64,000 nt of DNA from assembly GCF_900104045.1 (NCBI RefSeq), contig NZ_FNIN01000001.1, forward strand, positions 248,001-312,000, written 5' to 3'. This stretch comes from Desulfonauticus submarinus (GTDB lineage: Bacteria > Desulfobacterota > Desulfovibrionia > Desulfovibrionales > Desulfonatronovibrionaceae). The position numbers were made by a program, and so were the translations under genes. This document shows, in pieces, positions 26,617-35,075 of this stretch (the first letter of the stretch is position 1; each line of letters begins with the position of its first letter). The notes under the pieces are model-generated. The model was not told where the DNA came from, searched no databases, and saw nothing but the letters and a program-made list of their open reading frames with translations.

Positions 26617-28047
26617 TCAATCCAAAACCTCCCAATATCCGCCTTTGTCAGATCCTACTCTTCTGATTTTGCCTTGTTTTTTAAGTCTGGCAATCTGTTT
26701 CTCCACTGCTCTAGTTGAAATTTTAAGATTTTGGGACAGTTCCGATATAGTAATGTTTTTATTCTCTTTCATGTAGGCTATTATTTTCTCCGAACTTTTC
26801 TCCGAACTTTTCTCCGAACTTTTCTCCGAACTCTTTTCCACAGTTTTCTGGGTAGTTTTCTCTGTCCTATTAGGCACAAGGGGAATAATGATTTTAAATA
26901 TGTCGCCTTCTATCAGTTGAGGTTGTCCGCCTTTTGAATAAATTGGAGTGTACTTAAAGATGTTCCTTACGCCGGATCCCAACTCATCAGCCCTTCCTAT
27001 TTCTCTGAAAACTCTTGCAATTTTTGGATTTTTCGGAAACGCTGTGAAATTCTGAGGCGTGATGTGACCAAAACCGTAAGCTCTATTTGCATTTTCCGTG
27101 ACCACGCGCTCTTTTTCAATAACAAGCCTGGCAGGATAAGGGCTTGAATATTCCCTGTGTATAAGGATGTTGCCTATAACTTCTCTAAAAATTTTATCTC
27201 TCAAGGAAACTCTGTGAACATTATCTTCAAGGTAAAAGGGATCGGGAAGGTGTTTTCTTATAAACTGCATGAGTATTTCAAAGGAATCTATCAGGTTTGT
27301 GTTTACGATTTCCCTGTCGTCGTACCTGTCAATGTTTTCTTTTCGCACTATTGCATCAGTTTTGTAATAAGCCAGTGTTGAGTAAATTACTTCGTCCATT
27401 CCAAAAAGAAGCAAGGCTCCAAGAGTAAAGCCTTCTTTGCCTGTATTAGCATCCTTTTGATAAAAACCAAGGCTTTTTAACATTGTAAAGTTGTCCATTT
27501 CTGGCAAAGGACTGTTGGAATTCCATGCTTTTATCATTTTCTTAACTTTATCAATCACTTTTTCGTTAAAGTCTTGTAGTGTTAGGTACGGATAGACTTT
27601 GTTTTCCGAAAAACTTGATTGTTTTCTCATGTAAAGCATGGCAACAGTGTCCGTGTGATTTGTTATATCAAAATCTCCATCTTCATTTCTATCATAAATC
27701 TTTCCATTACATCTGTGTACTTGTGAGCTTTCTGGAACTGTAACAATAATTAAATGTTTTCCTTCAACAATAATATCCTCTGCAAGCAAAGAAACTGGAG
27801 GGTTAATTTTTTGTGGGTTATTGGCAGAGGTTATTATTTCTTTATTTATCTTAATTACAAATTCAGGATCAATGCCCACAATTTTGCCATTATCTTTAAC
27901 TCCCAGAAGAATATGTCCGCCAATACGGTTTAGAAATGCACAAATGGTCTGATAAACATCTTTATTAACAGCCTTTTTACTCTCTTTGAATTCAATGTTT
28001 ATACATTCACCCATTTGAATTAGTTTTATGACATCTTGTTCTGTCAT
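26617..28047 (-). CDS. AlbA_2/Schlafen-domain ATP-binding regulator with C-terminal HTH
   Basis: 476 residues. The N-terminal AlbA_2 domain (INIEFKESKKAVNKDVYQTI, then NRIGGHILLGVKDNG) is followed by the RecG-like/ATP-binding region (EVIGNILIHREYSSPYPARL, ELGSGVRNIF). The C-terminus is a winged helix (ITISELSQNLKISTRAVEKQ). This protein type is commonly found next to or inside type I restriction operons, probably as a DNA-binding regulator. Its start overlaps the hsdM stop by 4 bases. Before the HTH is a KSSEK linker encoded by four perfect 12-base repeats. Base composition resembles hsdM rather than the retron genes. Confidence 0.85.
   Translation of the reverse strand: MTEQDVIKLIQMGECINIEFKESKKAVNKDVYQTICAFLNRIGGHILLGVKDNGKIVGIDPEFVIKINKEIITSANNPQKINPPVSLLAEDIIVEGKHLIIVTVPESSQVHRCNGKIYDRNEDGDFDITNHTDTVAMLYMRKQSSFSENKVYPYLTLQDFNEKVIDKVKKMIKAWNSNSPLPEMDNFTMLKSLGFYQKDANTGKEGFTLGALLLFGMDEVIYSTLAYYKTDAIVRKENIDRYDDREIVNTNLIDSFEILMQFIRKHLPDPFYLEDNVHRVSLRDKIFREVIGNILIHREYSSPYPARLVIEKERVVTENANRAYGFGHITPQNFTAFPKNPKIARVFREIGRADELGSGVRNIFKYTPIYSKGGQPQLIEGDIFKIIIPLVPNRTEKTTQKTVEKSSEKSSEKSSEKSSEKIIAYMKENKNITISELSQNLKISTRAVEKQIARLKKQGKIRRVGSDKGGYWEVLD
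26784..26831. repeat. 12-base tandem repeat (four exact copies) in the AlbA-type gene
   Basis: The plus-strand unit TTTTCTCCGAAC occurs four times without change. On the coding strand it encodes repeats of Ser-Ser-Glu-Lys. Because 12 is a multiple of 3, gain or loss of copies would change only linker length. Confidence 0.95.
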
Positions 28048-29693
28048 TTTACCCCTTCTTTTTCTATATCTATTTCTATTTTTCCCAGATTTTTAAGTAT
28101 CAGTTTATTTAGCCTCTCTTCTTCTTTCAACTGCTCCAAAAATTCTGCTTTAAGTTTTGAAAATCTCTCCTCAAAGTCAAAATCTTCTTCATCATTGGGA
28201 AGTCCCACATAACGGCCAGGTGTAAGCACATAGTCCAGTTCTCTTACCTGCTCAATGGTTGCGGACTTGCAAAAGCCCTTAATATCAATATATTGAAGAT
28301 TTTCGATTTTCGATTGACGATTTAATAAGAGGTCTTTCCATTCTTTAAAATTAATATTATCTTTCTCAAAATCCTTAAATAGCAAATCGTCATCCGAAAA
28401 TTCTTTCTGCCACAGGTGATATGTAGTAGCGATTACTTTTATATCTTCTTGTGTTAAAATTCTGTTTCTACGATTTATAAGTTTTCCCATCTCCCTTGCA
28501 TCAATAAAAAGAATCTCGCCTTTTCTGGTCTTCTTGTTTTTTCTAATAAACCATAAAGAGGCTGGAATTTGGGTATTTAAAAAGAGTTTAGGGGGCAGAT
28601 TTACGATGCAATCAATAAGATCATCTTCTATTAGATTTTTTCTTATTTCATATTCTGCTTTTTGCTTTGTTGTAAGCGCACCTTTTGCAAGAACAAAACC
28701 TGCTTTTCCATAAGGCGCAAGATGAAAAATAAAGTGTTGAATCCAGGCATAGTTTGCATTTCCTTCTGGTGGAATACCATATTTCCACCGCACATCTTTT
28801 CTCACAAGATCTCCGCTCCAATCGCTATCATTAAACGGAGGATTGGCTATTACAAAGTCTGCTTTTAGGTCTTTGTGGGCATCATTTAAAAAAGAGCCTT
28901 CAGGATTCCATTTGACCTGAGTTGAATCAATCTGTCGTATGGCAAGGTTCATTTTGCAAAGACGCCATGTGGTTTGATTGCTTTCCTGACCAAAAATTGA
29001 AATGTCATCAACCCTGCCCTGATGTTGTTTTACAAATTTTTCTGATTGAACAAACATTCCCCCTGATCCACAGCAAGGGTCAAAAACTCTGCCTCTATAA
29101 GGTTCAAGCATCTCAACTAAAAGTTCAACAACACTTCTTGGAGTATAAAATTGCCCTCCTTTTTTACCTTCTTGCAGGGCAAATTCCCCTAAAAAATACT
29201 CAAATACATGTCCAAATATATCAGCACTTCTTTTTTTGGCTTCATCAAAGGCAATATTGCTAAATTCATCAATGAGTCCACCAAGGGAAATTGAATCAAT
29301 ATTTCCTTTTGCATATACTTTTGGAAGCACTCCTTTTAGGGATGAATTTTCTTTTTCTATGACTTCCATTGCCTCATCTATAAGTTTGCCAATCTCAGGA
29401 TTTTTTGCATTGGATTTTAAATAATTCCATCTTGCTTTAGGAGGGACAAAAAATACATTTTCTGCTCTGTATTCATCTATATCTTCAGGGTCAGCTCCTG
29501 CGTATTCCCCTTCACCTGCTTTTAATTTTTCATACAAATGTTCAAAAACATCTGATATATAACGCAGAAAAATAAGGCCTAGCACTACATGTTTATACTC
29601 AGCAGCATCTATATTTTTTCTAAGTTTATCTGCTGCTTTCCATAGTTTTTGTTCCAAAGAAAGAGTTTTATTATTATTTATTTTTTTTCTCAT
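28044..29693 (-). CDS. hsdM: Type I restriction-modification methyltransferase HsdM
   Basis: 549 residues. The HsdM N-terminal helical domain (LEQKLWKAADKLRKNIDAAE) is followed by the SAM-binding motif I VFDPCCGSGGMFV and catalytic motif IV NPPF (VIANPPFNDSDWS), an N6-adenine methyltransferase signature. It protects host DNA and is the core of the restriction complex. Residues NRQSKIEN near position 460 come from an in-frame heptanucleotide repeat. It is the first gene of the island operon, with an AGGAGG ribosome site, and overlaps the AlbA-type gene. Confidence 0.96.
   Translation of the reverse strand: MRKKINNNKTLSLEQKLWKAADKLRKNIDAAEYKHVVLGLIFLRYISDVFEHLYEKLKAGEGEYAGADPEDIDEYRAENVFFVPPKARWNYLKSNAKNPEIGKLIDEAMEVIEKENSSLKGVLPKVYAKGNIDSISLGGLIDEFSNIAFDEAKKRSADIFGHVFEYFLGEFALQEGKKGGQFYTPRSVVELLVEMLEPYRGRVFDPCCGSGGMFVQSEKFVKQHQGRVDDISIFGQESNQTTWRLCKMNLAIRQIDSTQVKWNPEGSFLNDAHKDLKADFVIANPPFNDSDWSGDLVRKDVRWKYGIPPEGNANYAWIQHFIFHLAPYGKAGFVLAKGALTTKQKAEYEIRKNLIEDDLIDCIVNLPPKLFLNTQIPASLWFIRKNKKTRKGEILFIDAREMGKLINRRNRILTQEDIKVIATTYHLWQKEFSDDDLLFKDFEKDNINFKEWKDLLLNRQSKIENLQYIDIKGFCKSATIEQVRELDYVLTPGRYVGLPNDEEDFDFEERFSKLKAEFLEQLKEEERLNKLILKNLGKIEIDIEKEGVK
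28298..28323. repeat. Heptanucleotide repeat inside hsdM
   Basis: On the coding strand, units AATCGTC, AATCGAA, AATCGAA and AATCTTC run in tandem and encode NRQSKIEN in frame. The unit matches those at 17789-17821 and 26571-26612. Confidence 0.8.
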
Positions 29694-29882
29694 ATTTCCT
29701 CCTATACTTTCATAATCTTTATGCTAACTTTTACTGCTGTTTTACTTCTCAGCACGCTAAAAAGCATTGCAACTCCCTATATGTAAAGACGTAGGGAAGA
29801 TATCTTCTGCCACCCCCACTTGAGCTCACAGATTGTGATCTTAAAAATTTATACTCTTCTTTTATTAATTGAAACAAAAAAT
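29694..29882. promoter_or_regulatory. Island upstream region with palindromes
   Basis: This 189-base gap precedes hsdM and marks the right edge of the island. It holds the 12-base palindrome GAAGATATCTTC (29796-29807), an inverted repeat CCCTA/TAGGG (29775-29779, 29792-29796) and TCACA-GAT-TGTGA (29826-29838). These are candidate operators for the restriction operon. No convincing -35/-10 pair was assigned. Confidence 0.4.
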
Positions 29883-31586
29883 CTACACAAACAATGAAAC
29901 AACTTCAAACTTTTCTACATCTACCAAACCCTTATCTGTTAATTTTAATTTTGGAATAACTGGAAGGGCTAAAAATGATAAATGCATAAAAATTTTGCTT
30001 CCTAAAGAACTTACTTTTTGTAGTGTATCATCAATTTCTAATAATTTATTTACAACATTTTCTATATTTTCCAAACTCATAAGCCCAGCAAAAGGCAAAC
30101 TTAAAAAAGAAATCACTTTTTGACCTTCTACAAATACAATTCCTCCACCTTGATCTCTTAAATAATTTGCTGCAAACAACATATCTTTATCATTACATCC
30201 TGCTACAACAAGATTATGAGAATCGTGTGCTATTGTACTTGCTATAGCTCCTTTCTTTAGCTTCAGACCTTTTACAAAACCAAGACCTATATTGCCTGTG
30301 TTTTTATGTCGTTCTATTACAGCTAATTTAATTATATCTTCGTTTATATTAGAAACTACATTATTATTTTCTATTTTAGGTTTTACAATTATTTGTTCAG
30401 TAATAATTTGATGAGGAATTATCTTAATAACCTTAAGTTGATCACCTTGAGGAATTATTTTAAAATCGTCTAAATTTAATTTAGGACAATTTAAAATATT
30501 AGTTGAAGAATTGTATTTATATTTAATAAAATCTAAGGAAGAGTATTTTTTGCCTTTTAAATACACATCAACAATATTAAATTCTTTTAAATTATCTAAA
30601 ATAACAATATTTGCATAATATCCTGGTGCAATTGCTCCATATTTTTTTAACCCAAAATATCTTGCTGGGTTGATTGTAGCCATTTTTATGGCTAAAATAG
30701 GGTTTAATCCATTATCTATGGCTTTCTTTACATTATAGTTAATATGACCATATTGAAAAAGTTCATCAGCATGTTTATCATCTGTCACTAAACAGAAATT
30801 TTCTCCATTTTTAAAATTAACTATGGGAATAAGATCTTTTAAATTTTTTTCTGTACTACCTTCACGAATAAAGATAGTCATGCCTTTACGTAATTTTTCC
30901 AAAGCCTCTTCTTGTTTAAGGCATTCATGATCACTTTTAGGACCAGCTAGAATATAGGCATTTAAATTTTTGCCTCCTAAAAGAGGGGCATGTCCATCTA
31001 TTATTTTATTTTCAGCTTGTTTTAATTTATCTAATACTTCTTTATTTCCTAAATAGGTTCCAGGAAAGTTCATCATCTCAGCAAGACCTAAAACTTTTTG
31101 AGGATATTTTTTAAATAAATATTTTATATCTTTTACATCTAAAATTGCTCCAGAAGTTTCTAAATGACTTGCTGGCACACATGAAGAAGCCATGAAATAA
31201 AAATCAACAGGTAATTTATCTGTTGCCTTAATAAAAATTTCTATTCCCTCAATTCCTAAAACATTTGCTATTTCATGAGGATCACACACTACACAACAAG
31301 TTCCCCATTTTCCCACTATCTTTGCAAATTCCCAAGGACTTAAAAAACTAGATTCTATATGAATATGACCTTCAATAAACCCAGGGCAAGCGTATTTTCC
31401 TTTGTAGTCTAATTCCTCTTTTCCCTTATAATCCTTTCCCACACCAACAATCATATCTTTATAAATTGCTATATCTTCTGAATAAATTTCTCCACTAAGT
31501 ACATTAATTAATTGAACATTTTTTAAAACTAAATCAGCGGGTGCTTCTCCTCTTGCCACTTCTAACATCTTGACGTAATTATTCAT
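29883..31586 (-). CDS. ade: Adenine deaminase
   Basis: 567 residues. It converts adenine to hypoxanthine plus ammonia in purine salvage. The amidohydrolase metal site EGHIHIESS, the segment CDPHEIANVLG, GLAEMMNFPG and DGHAPLL are the hallmarks of the Ade family. The C-terminal domain includes TIAHDSHNLVVAGCND. Full length for the family. It stands alone on the minus strand next to the island edge. Confidence 0.96.
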   Translation of the reverse strand: MNNYVKMLEVARGEAPADLVLKNVQLINVLSGEIYSEDIAIYKDMIVGVGKDYKGKEELDYKGKYACPGFIEGHIHIESSFLSPWEFAKIVGKWGTCCVVCDPHEIANVLGIEGIEIFIKATDKLPVDFYFMASSCVPASHLETSGAILDVKDIKYLFKKYPQKVLGLAEMMNFPGTYLGNKEVLDKLKQAENKIIDGHAPLLGGKNLNAYILAGPKSDHECLKQEEALEKLRKGMTIFIREGSTEKNLKDLIPIVNFKNGENFCLVTDDKHADELFQYGHINYNVKKAIDNGLNPILAIKMATINPARYFGLKKYGAIAPGYYANIVILDNLKEFNIVDVYLKGKKYSSLDFIKYKYNSSTNILNCPKLNLDDFKIIPQGDQLKVIKIIPHQIITEQIIVKPKIENNNVVSNINEDIIKLAVIERHKNTGNIGLGFVKGLKLKKGAIASTIAHDSHNLVVAGCNDKDMLFAANYLRDQGGGIVFVEGQKVISFLSLPFAGLMSLENIENVVNKLLEIDDTLQKVSSLGSKIFMHLSFLALPVIPKLKLTDKGLVDVEKFEVVSLFV

Positions 31587-31730
31587 AATTATCTCCTTGT
31601 TAGTAAAATTTTAAAAATCAAATTGACTCAAATATTTTTATTAAGAATAATAAAATATATTTAAGCAAGCAATGAGTTTAACAATTTAAAAAATTTAAGC
31701 TAATATTTCTATTCTTTACTATCGACTAAA

Positions 31731-31760
31731 TTAAAAAAAATAGTTATAAAACTCTATAAT
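31731..31760 (+). promoter_or_regulatory. Candidate promoter of the 77-residue gene
   Basis: A perfect TATAAT (31755-31760) follows TTAAAA (31731-31736) after 18 bases, 31 bases before the ATG. Confidence 0.5.
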
Positions 31761-31791
31761 AACAAACTAAAAGTTAATAGCGGAGGATAAA

Positions 31792-32025
31792 ATGAAATAT
31801 ATTATTTTTGAAGATTTTGCTGGTCAAGCTATTCCTATTATTTTCCCAGAACGGGTAGATTATGTAGAATTCAGAGAACAAATTCCTTATCCTGCTGTAT
31901 TAGCAGCAGGAAAAGTTAAATTAACTGATACAGGATTTATTTGTTATGGTGAATCTAAAGAGCTAGGAGTAAAATCATCTTCAAATGATGCTAAAATTAT
32001 TGAACAGTATTTAAAAAAAGATTAA
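31792..32025 (+). CDS. Small conserved-type protein of unknown function
   Basis: 77 residues, soluble, no signal or Cys pairs. It begins KYIIFEDFAGQAIPIIFPER, with a beta-rich centre (PAVLAAGKVKLTDTGFICYG). A strong ribosome site (GGAGGATAA) and a TATAAT box upstream support a real gene. It converges with the acyltransferase gene, overlapping by 4 bases. I do not recognise a function. Confidence 0.7.
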   Translation: MKYIIFEDFAGQAIPIIFPERVDYVEFREQIPYPAVLAAGKVKLTDTGFICYGESKELGVKSSSNDAKIIEQYLKKD

Positions 32026-32894
32026 TTGGGGCGAGTTTTCCAACGTCTATGCAACCAATACCATTGCTCTGGATAAGATAAAACTTTTTTTTCAACTGCT
32101 TGGGTATAAAATTGGGTTATTACTTTTATTTTATCTTTTAATGTTCCGTTTAAAGTTTTAGTATCAAGGGGTTTTTCTAAAAAGAGACGAATTTTTGTGC
32201 CTTCTCTAATTACAAATGCTGGCCAAATTAAGGCCTTTGCCCTTAAGGCAATCAAAGCTGGGCCAATATTAACAGCTGCTATTTCACCTAAAAATGGTAA
32301 AAAAATTGCTTCTTTTTTTAATGTATTATGATCCACTAAAAACGCAGCCATCCCTCCTTGGCGTAAATTAGGAAGGAGCTTATAAGTAATTAATCTATGA
32401 CCGACAATTTCTGCATTTCGTTCTGTTCTCAATCTTTTTATTAATTTTGCCATAAATTTATTTTTAGGGAATTTTACTACTACTTGAGTTGATTTATTTG
32501 GTAAATAAAATTTTAATAATGCTAATAACATTTCCCATGGACCTAAATGCCCAGTAACAATAACTGCAGGTCTTTTACTATTTTTTAATAAGTTTATATT
32601 ATCAAGATCATCTGTTACAACATTATCGCACATAAATTTATAATCAAAATTTTGGACTAAAAAAGATTCAAAATAAGCCATTCCAGTATGAATAAAGCTT
32701 TGCTTAGCTAAAGATTTAGCTTGTATAAAATCCAAACCAAGATGTTTTTGAATGGAAAAAATAGTTTGTTCTCGTCTTTTTTTTAGTAAATTCCATAATA
32801 AAAGACCAATAATTCTACCATACCTATCACAAGAATAAATATTTATACTTCTTGACCAATTAATAAGAAGTTGAATAAAAATCTCATCTAACAT
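32022..32894 (-). CDS. LpxL/HtrB-family lipid A acyltransferase
   Basis: 290 residues. The catalytic H-x4-E motif is seen in GHLGPWEML, followed by later LPLAT-type segments (AAFLVDHNTLKKEAIFLPFLG, then GPALIALRAKA). The family adds secondary acyl chains to Kdo-lipid A at the inner membrane. The start overlaps the DUF374 acyltransferase gene by 11 bases, so two acyltransferases are made together. Acyl specificity is not predictable. Confidence 0.87.
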   Translation of the reverse strand: MLDEIFIQLLINWSRSINIYSCDRYGRIIGLLLWNLLKKRREQTIFSIQKHLGLDFIQAKSLAKQSFIHTGMAYFESFLVQNFDYKFMCDNVVTDDLDNINLLKNSKRPAVIVTGHLGPWEMLLALLKFYLPNKSTQVVVKFPKNKFMAKLIKRLRTERNAEIVGHRLITYKLLPNLRQGGMAAFLVDHNTLKKEAIFLPFLGEIAAVNIGPALIALRAKALIWPAFVIREGTKIRLFLEKPLDTKTLNGTLKDKIKVITQFYTQAVEKKVLSYPEQWYWLHRRWKTRPN

Positions 32895-33504
32895 AAAGCA
32901 AATCTAATTCCTTATATAAATATTTTTTATAAAATTCAAAATTTTTATCTTTTACTAAAATTGGTTTTCCATATTTAACTTCACATTTAGCAAAAGGATA
33001 AGGTAATTCAAATTTATCCCATGAATTAAAAACAAACTTTTTAGATATACATACTCTTACTGGTATTATAGGTAACTCTAACTTATAGGCAAGAAACAAA
33101 ATACCATCTTTTATTTTATGACGTGGTCCTGTAGGACCGTCTAATGTGATAACCATATCTCTTGGATCTTGACGAAATTTTTTTAACATAGAAATTAGGG
33201 CTTTTACTCCTGTTTTGTTACTAGAGCCTCGCGCTAAAGTATAACCTAATTTTAACAATACATTGGCAATAATTTCTCCATCTCTGCTAGGGCTTACAAG
33301 AACGCGTATATTTTGATTGCGATGTAAATAACATAAAGGAAAAAGTTCTCCATGCCAAATTCCAAATAACACAGGTTGTTCTTGTTTTTTCAAACAAATA
33401 TAATTATCATATTCAATTTGTTTATAACGAAGCGTTGATGACCATATTTTAGCCAAAGCAGTTATAATAGAAAAAGGAATTTTAATTTTTTTACTCTTAG
33501 ACAT
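32884..33504 (-). CDS. DUF374 lysophospholipid acyltransferase-like protein
   Basis: 206 residues. The DUF374/LPLAT signature is present: GIWHGELFPL (His catalytic region), VLVSPSRDGEIIA, ARGSSNKTGVKAL and ITLDGPTGPRHKIKDG. In Gram-negative relatives this family attaches an acyl chain during lipid A or related lipid synthesis. It is encoded immediately before the LpxL-type gene. Confidence 0.88.
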   Translation of the reverse strand: MSKSKKIKIPFSIITALAKIWSSTLRYKQIEYDNYICLKKQEQPVLFGIWHGELFPLCYLHRNQNIRVLVSPSRDGEIIANVLLKLGYTLARGSSNKTGVKALISMLKKFRQDPRDMVITLDGPTGPRHKIKDGILFLAYKLELPIIPVRVCISKKFVFNSWDKFELPYPFAKCEVKYGKPILVKDKNFEFYKKYLYKELDLLYVR

Positions 33505-33541
33505 TTTTAAACCTTAAAATAATATTTAACGAGTTGTTATC

Positions 33542-34405
33542 ATGGTAAAAAACACTGCTTGTCAAGATATAGAATTAAAATCAAAAAAATTAAAAATAGG
33601 TCAGATATCTTATCTTAATATTTGGCCTTTTTTTTATTATTTAAAAAGAGAACCTTTTAAATTTTCTATAAAATACGTTAAAAATCATCCTTCTGCTTTA
33701 AATAAGCTGTTATTTCAAGATGAACTTGACTTAGCTCCTGCCTCATCTTTTGAATATTTAATCCACAGTGATCGTTATTTATTGTTTCCCAACTTAAGTA
33801 TTAGTGCTAAAGAAGCGGTACAAAGTGTATTATTATGTTCTAACCTTCCTTTAGACTCTTTTAAAAAGAAAAAAAATCCAATAGTTTATCTTAGCCAAGC
33901 ATCTGCAAGCTCTATTAATCTATTAAAAATATTATGGAACTTTTATTGGAAATTACCTGAACCCAAATGGACATTTGTTAAGCCTGGAGAAACTAAAAAT
34001 TTTCCTTTTTTAGAAATTGGTGATTTTGCTTTAAACATATATTACAAACAAAAAAATAATTTTTATATTTATGATTTAGCACATGAATGGTTTAAATTTA
34101 CAAATCTTCCTTTTGTTTTTGCTTTATGGATTATAAATAAAAACCTTTTTTTTATTAAAAAAGAACTTATTTATTTTCTCTATGAAACTTTAATTAAATC
34201 TAAACACTTATTGAAAATAGAAAAAAAACATCTTTTACAAAAAACTAAAACTAAATTTAGTTTTGATTTGAACGTTATCTCTAATTATTGGGATCTAATG
34301 GATTACAACCTAGACAAAGAACACAAGGCAAGTCTTATTTTATTTGCTCACTATTTAGAAAAAATGAAAATTATTGAAGGGATTCCTACCTTACAGTGGA
34401 TTTAA
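33542..34405 (+). CDS. mqnA: Chorismate dehydratase MqnA
   Basis: 287 residues. MqnA forms 3-[(1-carboxyvinyl)oxy]benzoate, the first committed step of the futalosine menaquinone pathway. The opening IGQISYLNIWPFFYYL, the DELDLAPASSFEYL segment and AHEWFKFTNLPFVFALW are typical of this periplasmic-binding-like fold. No signal peptide follows the start, as expected for a cytosolic enzyme. Other mqn genes are not in the window. It implies menaquinone-based anaerobic respiration. Confidence 0.92.
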   Translation: MVKNTACQDIELKSKKLKIGQISYLNIWPFFYYLKREPFKFSIKYVKNHPSALNKLLFQDELDLAPASSFEYLIHSDRYLLFPNLSISAKEAVQSVLLCSNLPLDSFKKKKNPIVYLSQASASSINLLKILWNFYWKLPEPKWTFVKPGETKNFPFLEIGDFALNIYYKQKNNFYIYDLAHEWFKFTNLPFVFALWIINKNLFFIKKELIYFLYETLIKSKHLLKIEKKHLLQKTKTKFSFDLNVISNYWDLMDYNLDKEHKASLILFAHYLEKMKIIEGIPTLQWI

Positions 34406-34406
34406 C

Positions 34407-35063
34407 TTATGGACTTAATTCTTTAAAACTTTCTTCTTTACCTACGATAGCAAGTATATCTCCTTTTTTTAACTTTTGATCAGCTTTTGGCACAAATGTA
34501 TATTCTCCTTTTTCCTGGGTTTTGATAGCAATTGCTTGTACTCCATACTGATTAGTAAGATCCAATTCTCTTAAAGTTTTTCCTTCCCACTTAGAAGAAA
34601 CTATTATCTCCTTTAATAATACTCCCTTACCCATAGGCAAATAGTCAATTAGCCCAGGAACTACTAAACTTCTTGCTAGCTGTTCTGCTGCAAATCGCTC
34701 AGGGAAAATAACATGATCTACGCCTATTTTTAATAAAACCTTTTCATGCTCATCACTAATAGCTTTACACCAAATATCCTTGGCTCCTAGTTCTTTAAGA
34801 TATAAAGCAATTAAAATGCTAGCTTCCATGGAATGGCCAACACTTATTATTACATGGTTTAAGTCTGCAAACCCTAACTGAGATAAGGCTCCTTTGTCTG
34901 TTGCATCTGCTTCATATACCTGAGTTAAAATATCCTGAGCTCGTTTTATTCTATCGGATTTATTGTCTAAACCAACTACATTGTGGCCAAGGTTGACTAA
35001 AGATTTTGCTAAATAAAAACCAAACTTTCCTAATCCTATAACACCTACTTCAAACTTTGCCAC
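34407..35063 (-). CDS. trkA: Potassium uptake regulatory NAD-binding protein (TrkA/KtrA)
   Basis: 218 residues, the single-RCK size of KtrA. The N-terminal Rossmann domain has GLGKFGFYLAKSL and the acidic end VVGLDNKSDR. A C-terminal TrkA_C domain follows (about 135-215). It gates the membrane K+ channel encoded just upstream (12-base gap) in response to nucleotides. Confidence 0.94.
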   Translation of the reverse strand: MAKFEVGVIGLGKFGFYLAKSLVNLGHNVVGLDNKSDRIKRAQDILTQVYEADATDKGALSQLGFADLNHVIISVGHSMEASILIALYLKELGAKDIWCKAISDEHEKVLLKIGVDHVIFPERFAAEQLARSLVVPGLIDYLPMGKGVLLKEIIVSSKWEGKTLRELDLTNQYGVQAIAIKTQEKGEYTFVPKADQKLKKGDILAIVGKEESFKELSP

Positions 35064-35075
35064 TACCTTTTCCTC

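Noticed and set aside
26784-26831. CRISPR-like array
   Set aside because: The 12-base units are contiguous, with no spacers, and are coding.
29826-29838. CRP-type site
   Set aside because: The half-sites are in the order TCACA-TGTGA with a 3-base spacer, the reverse of a CRP operator.
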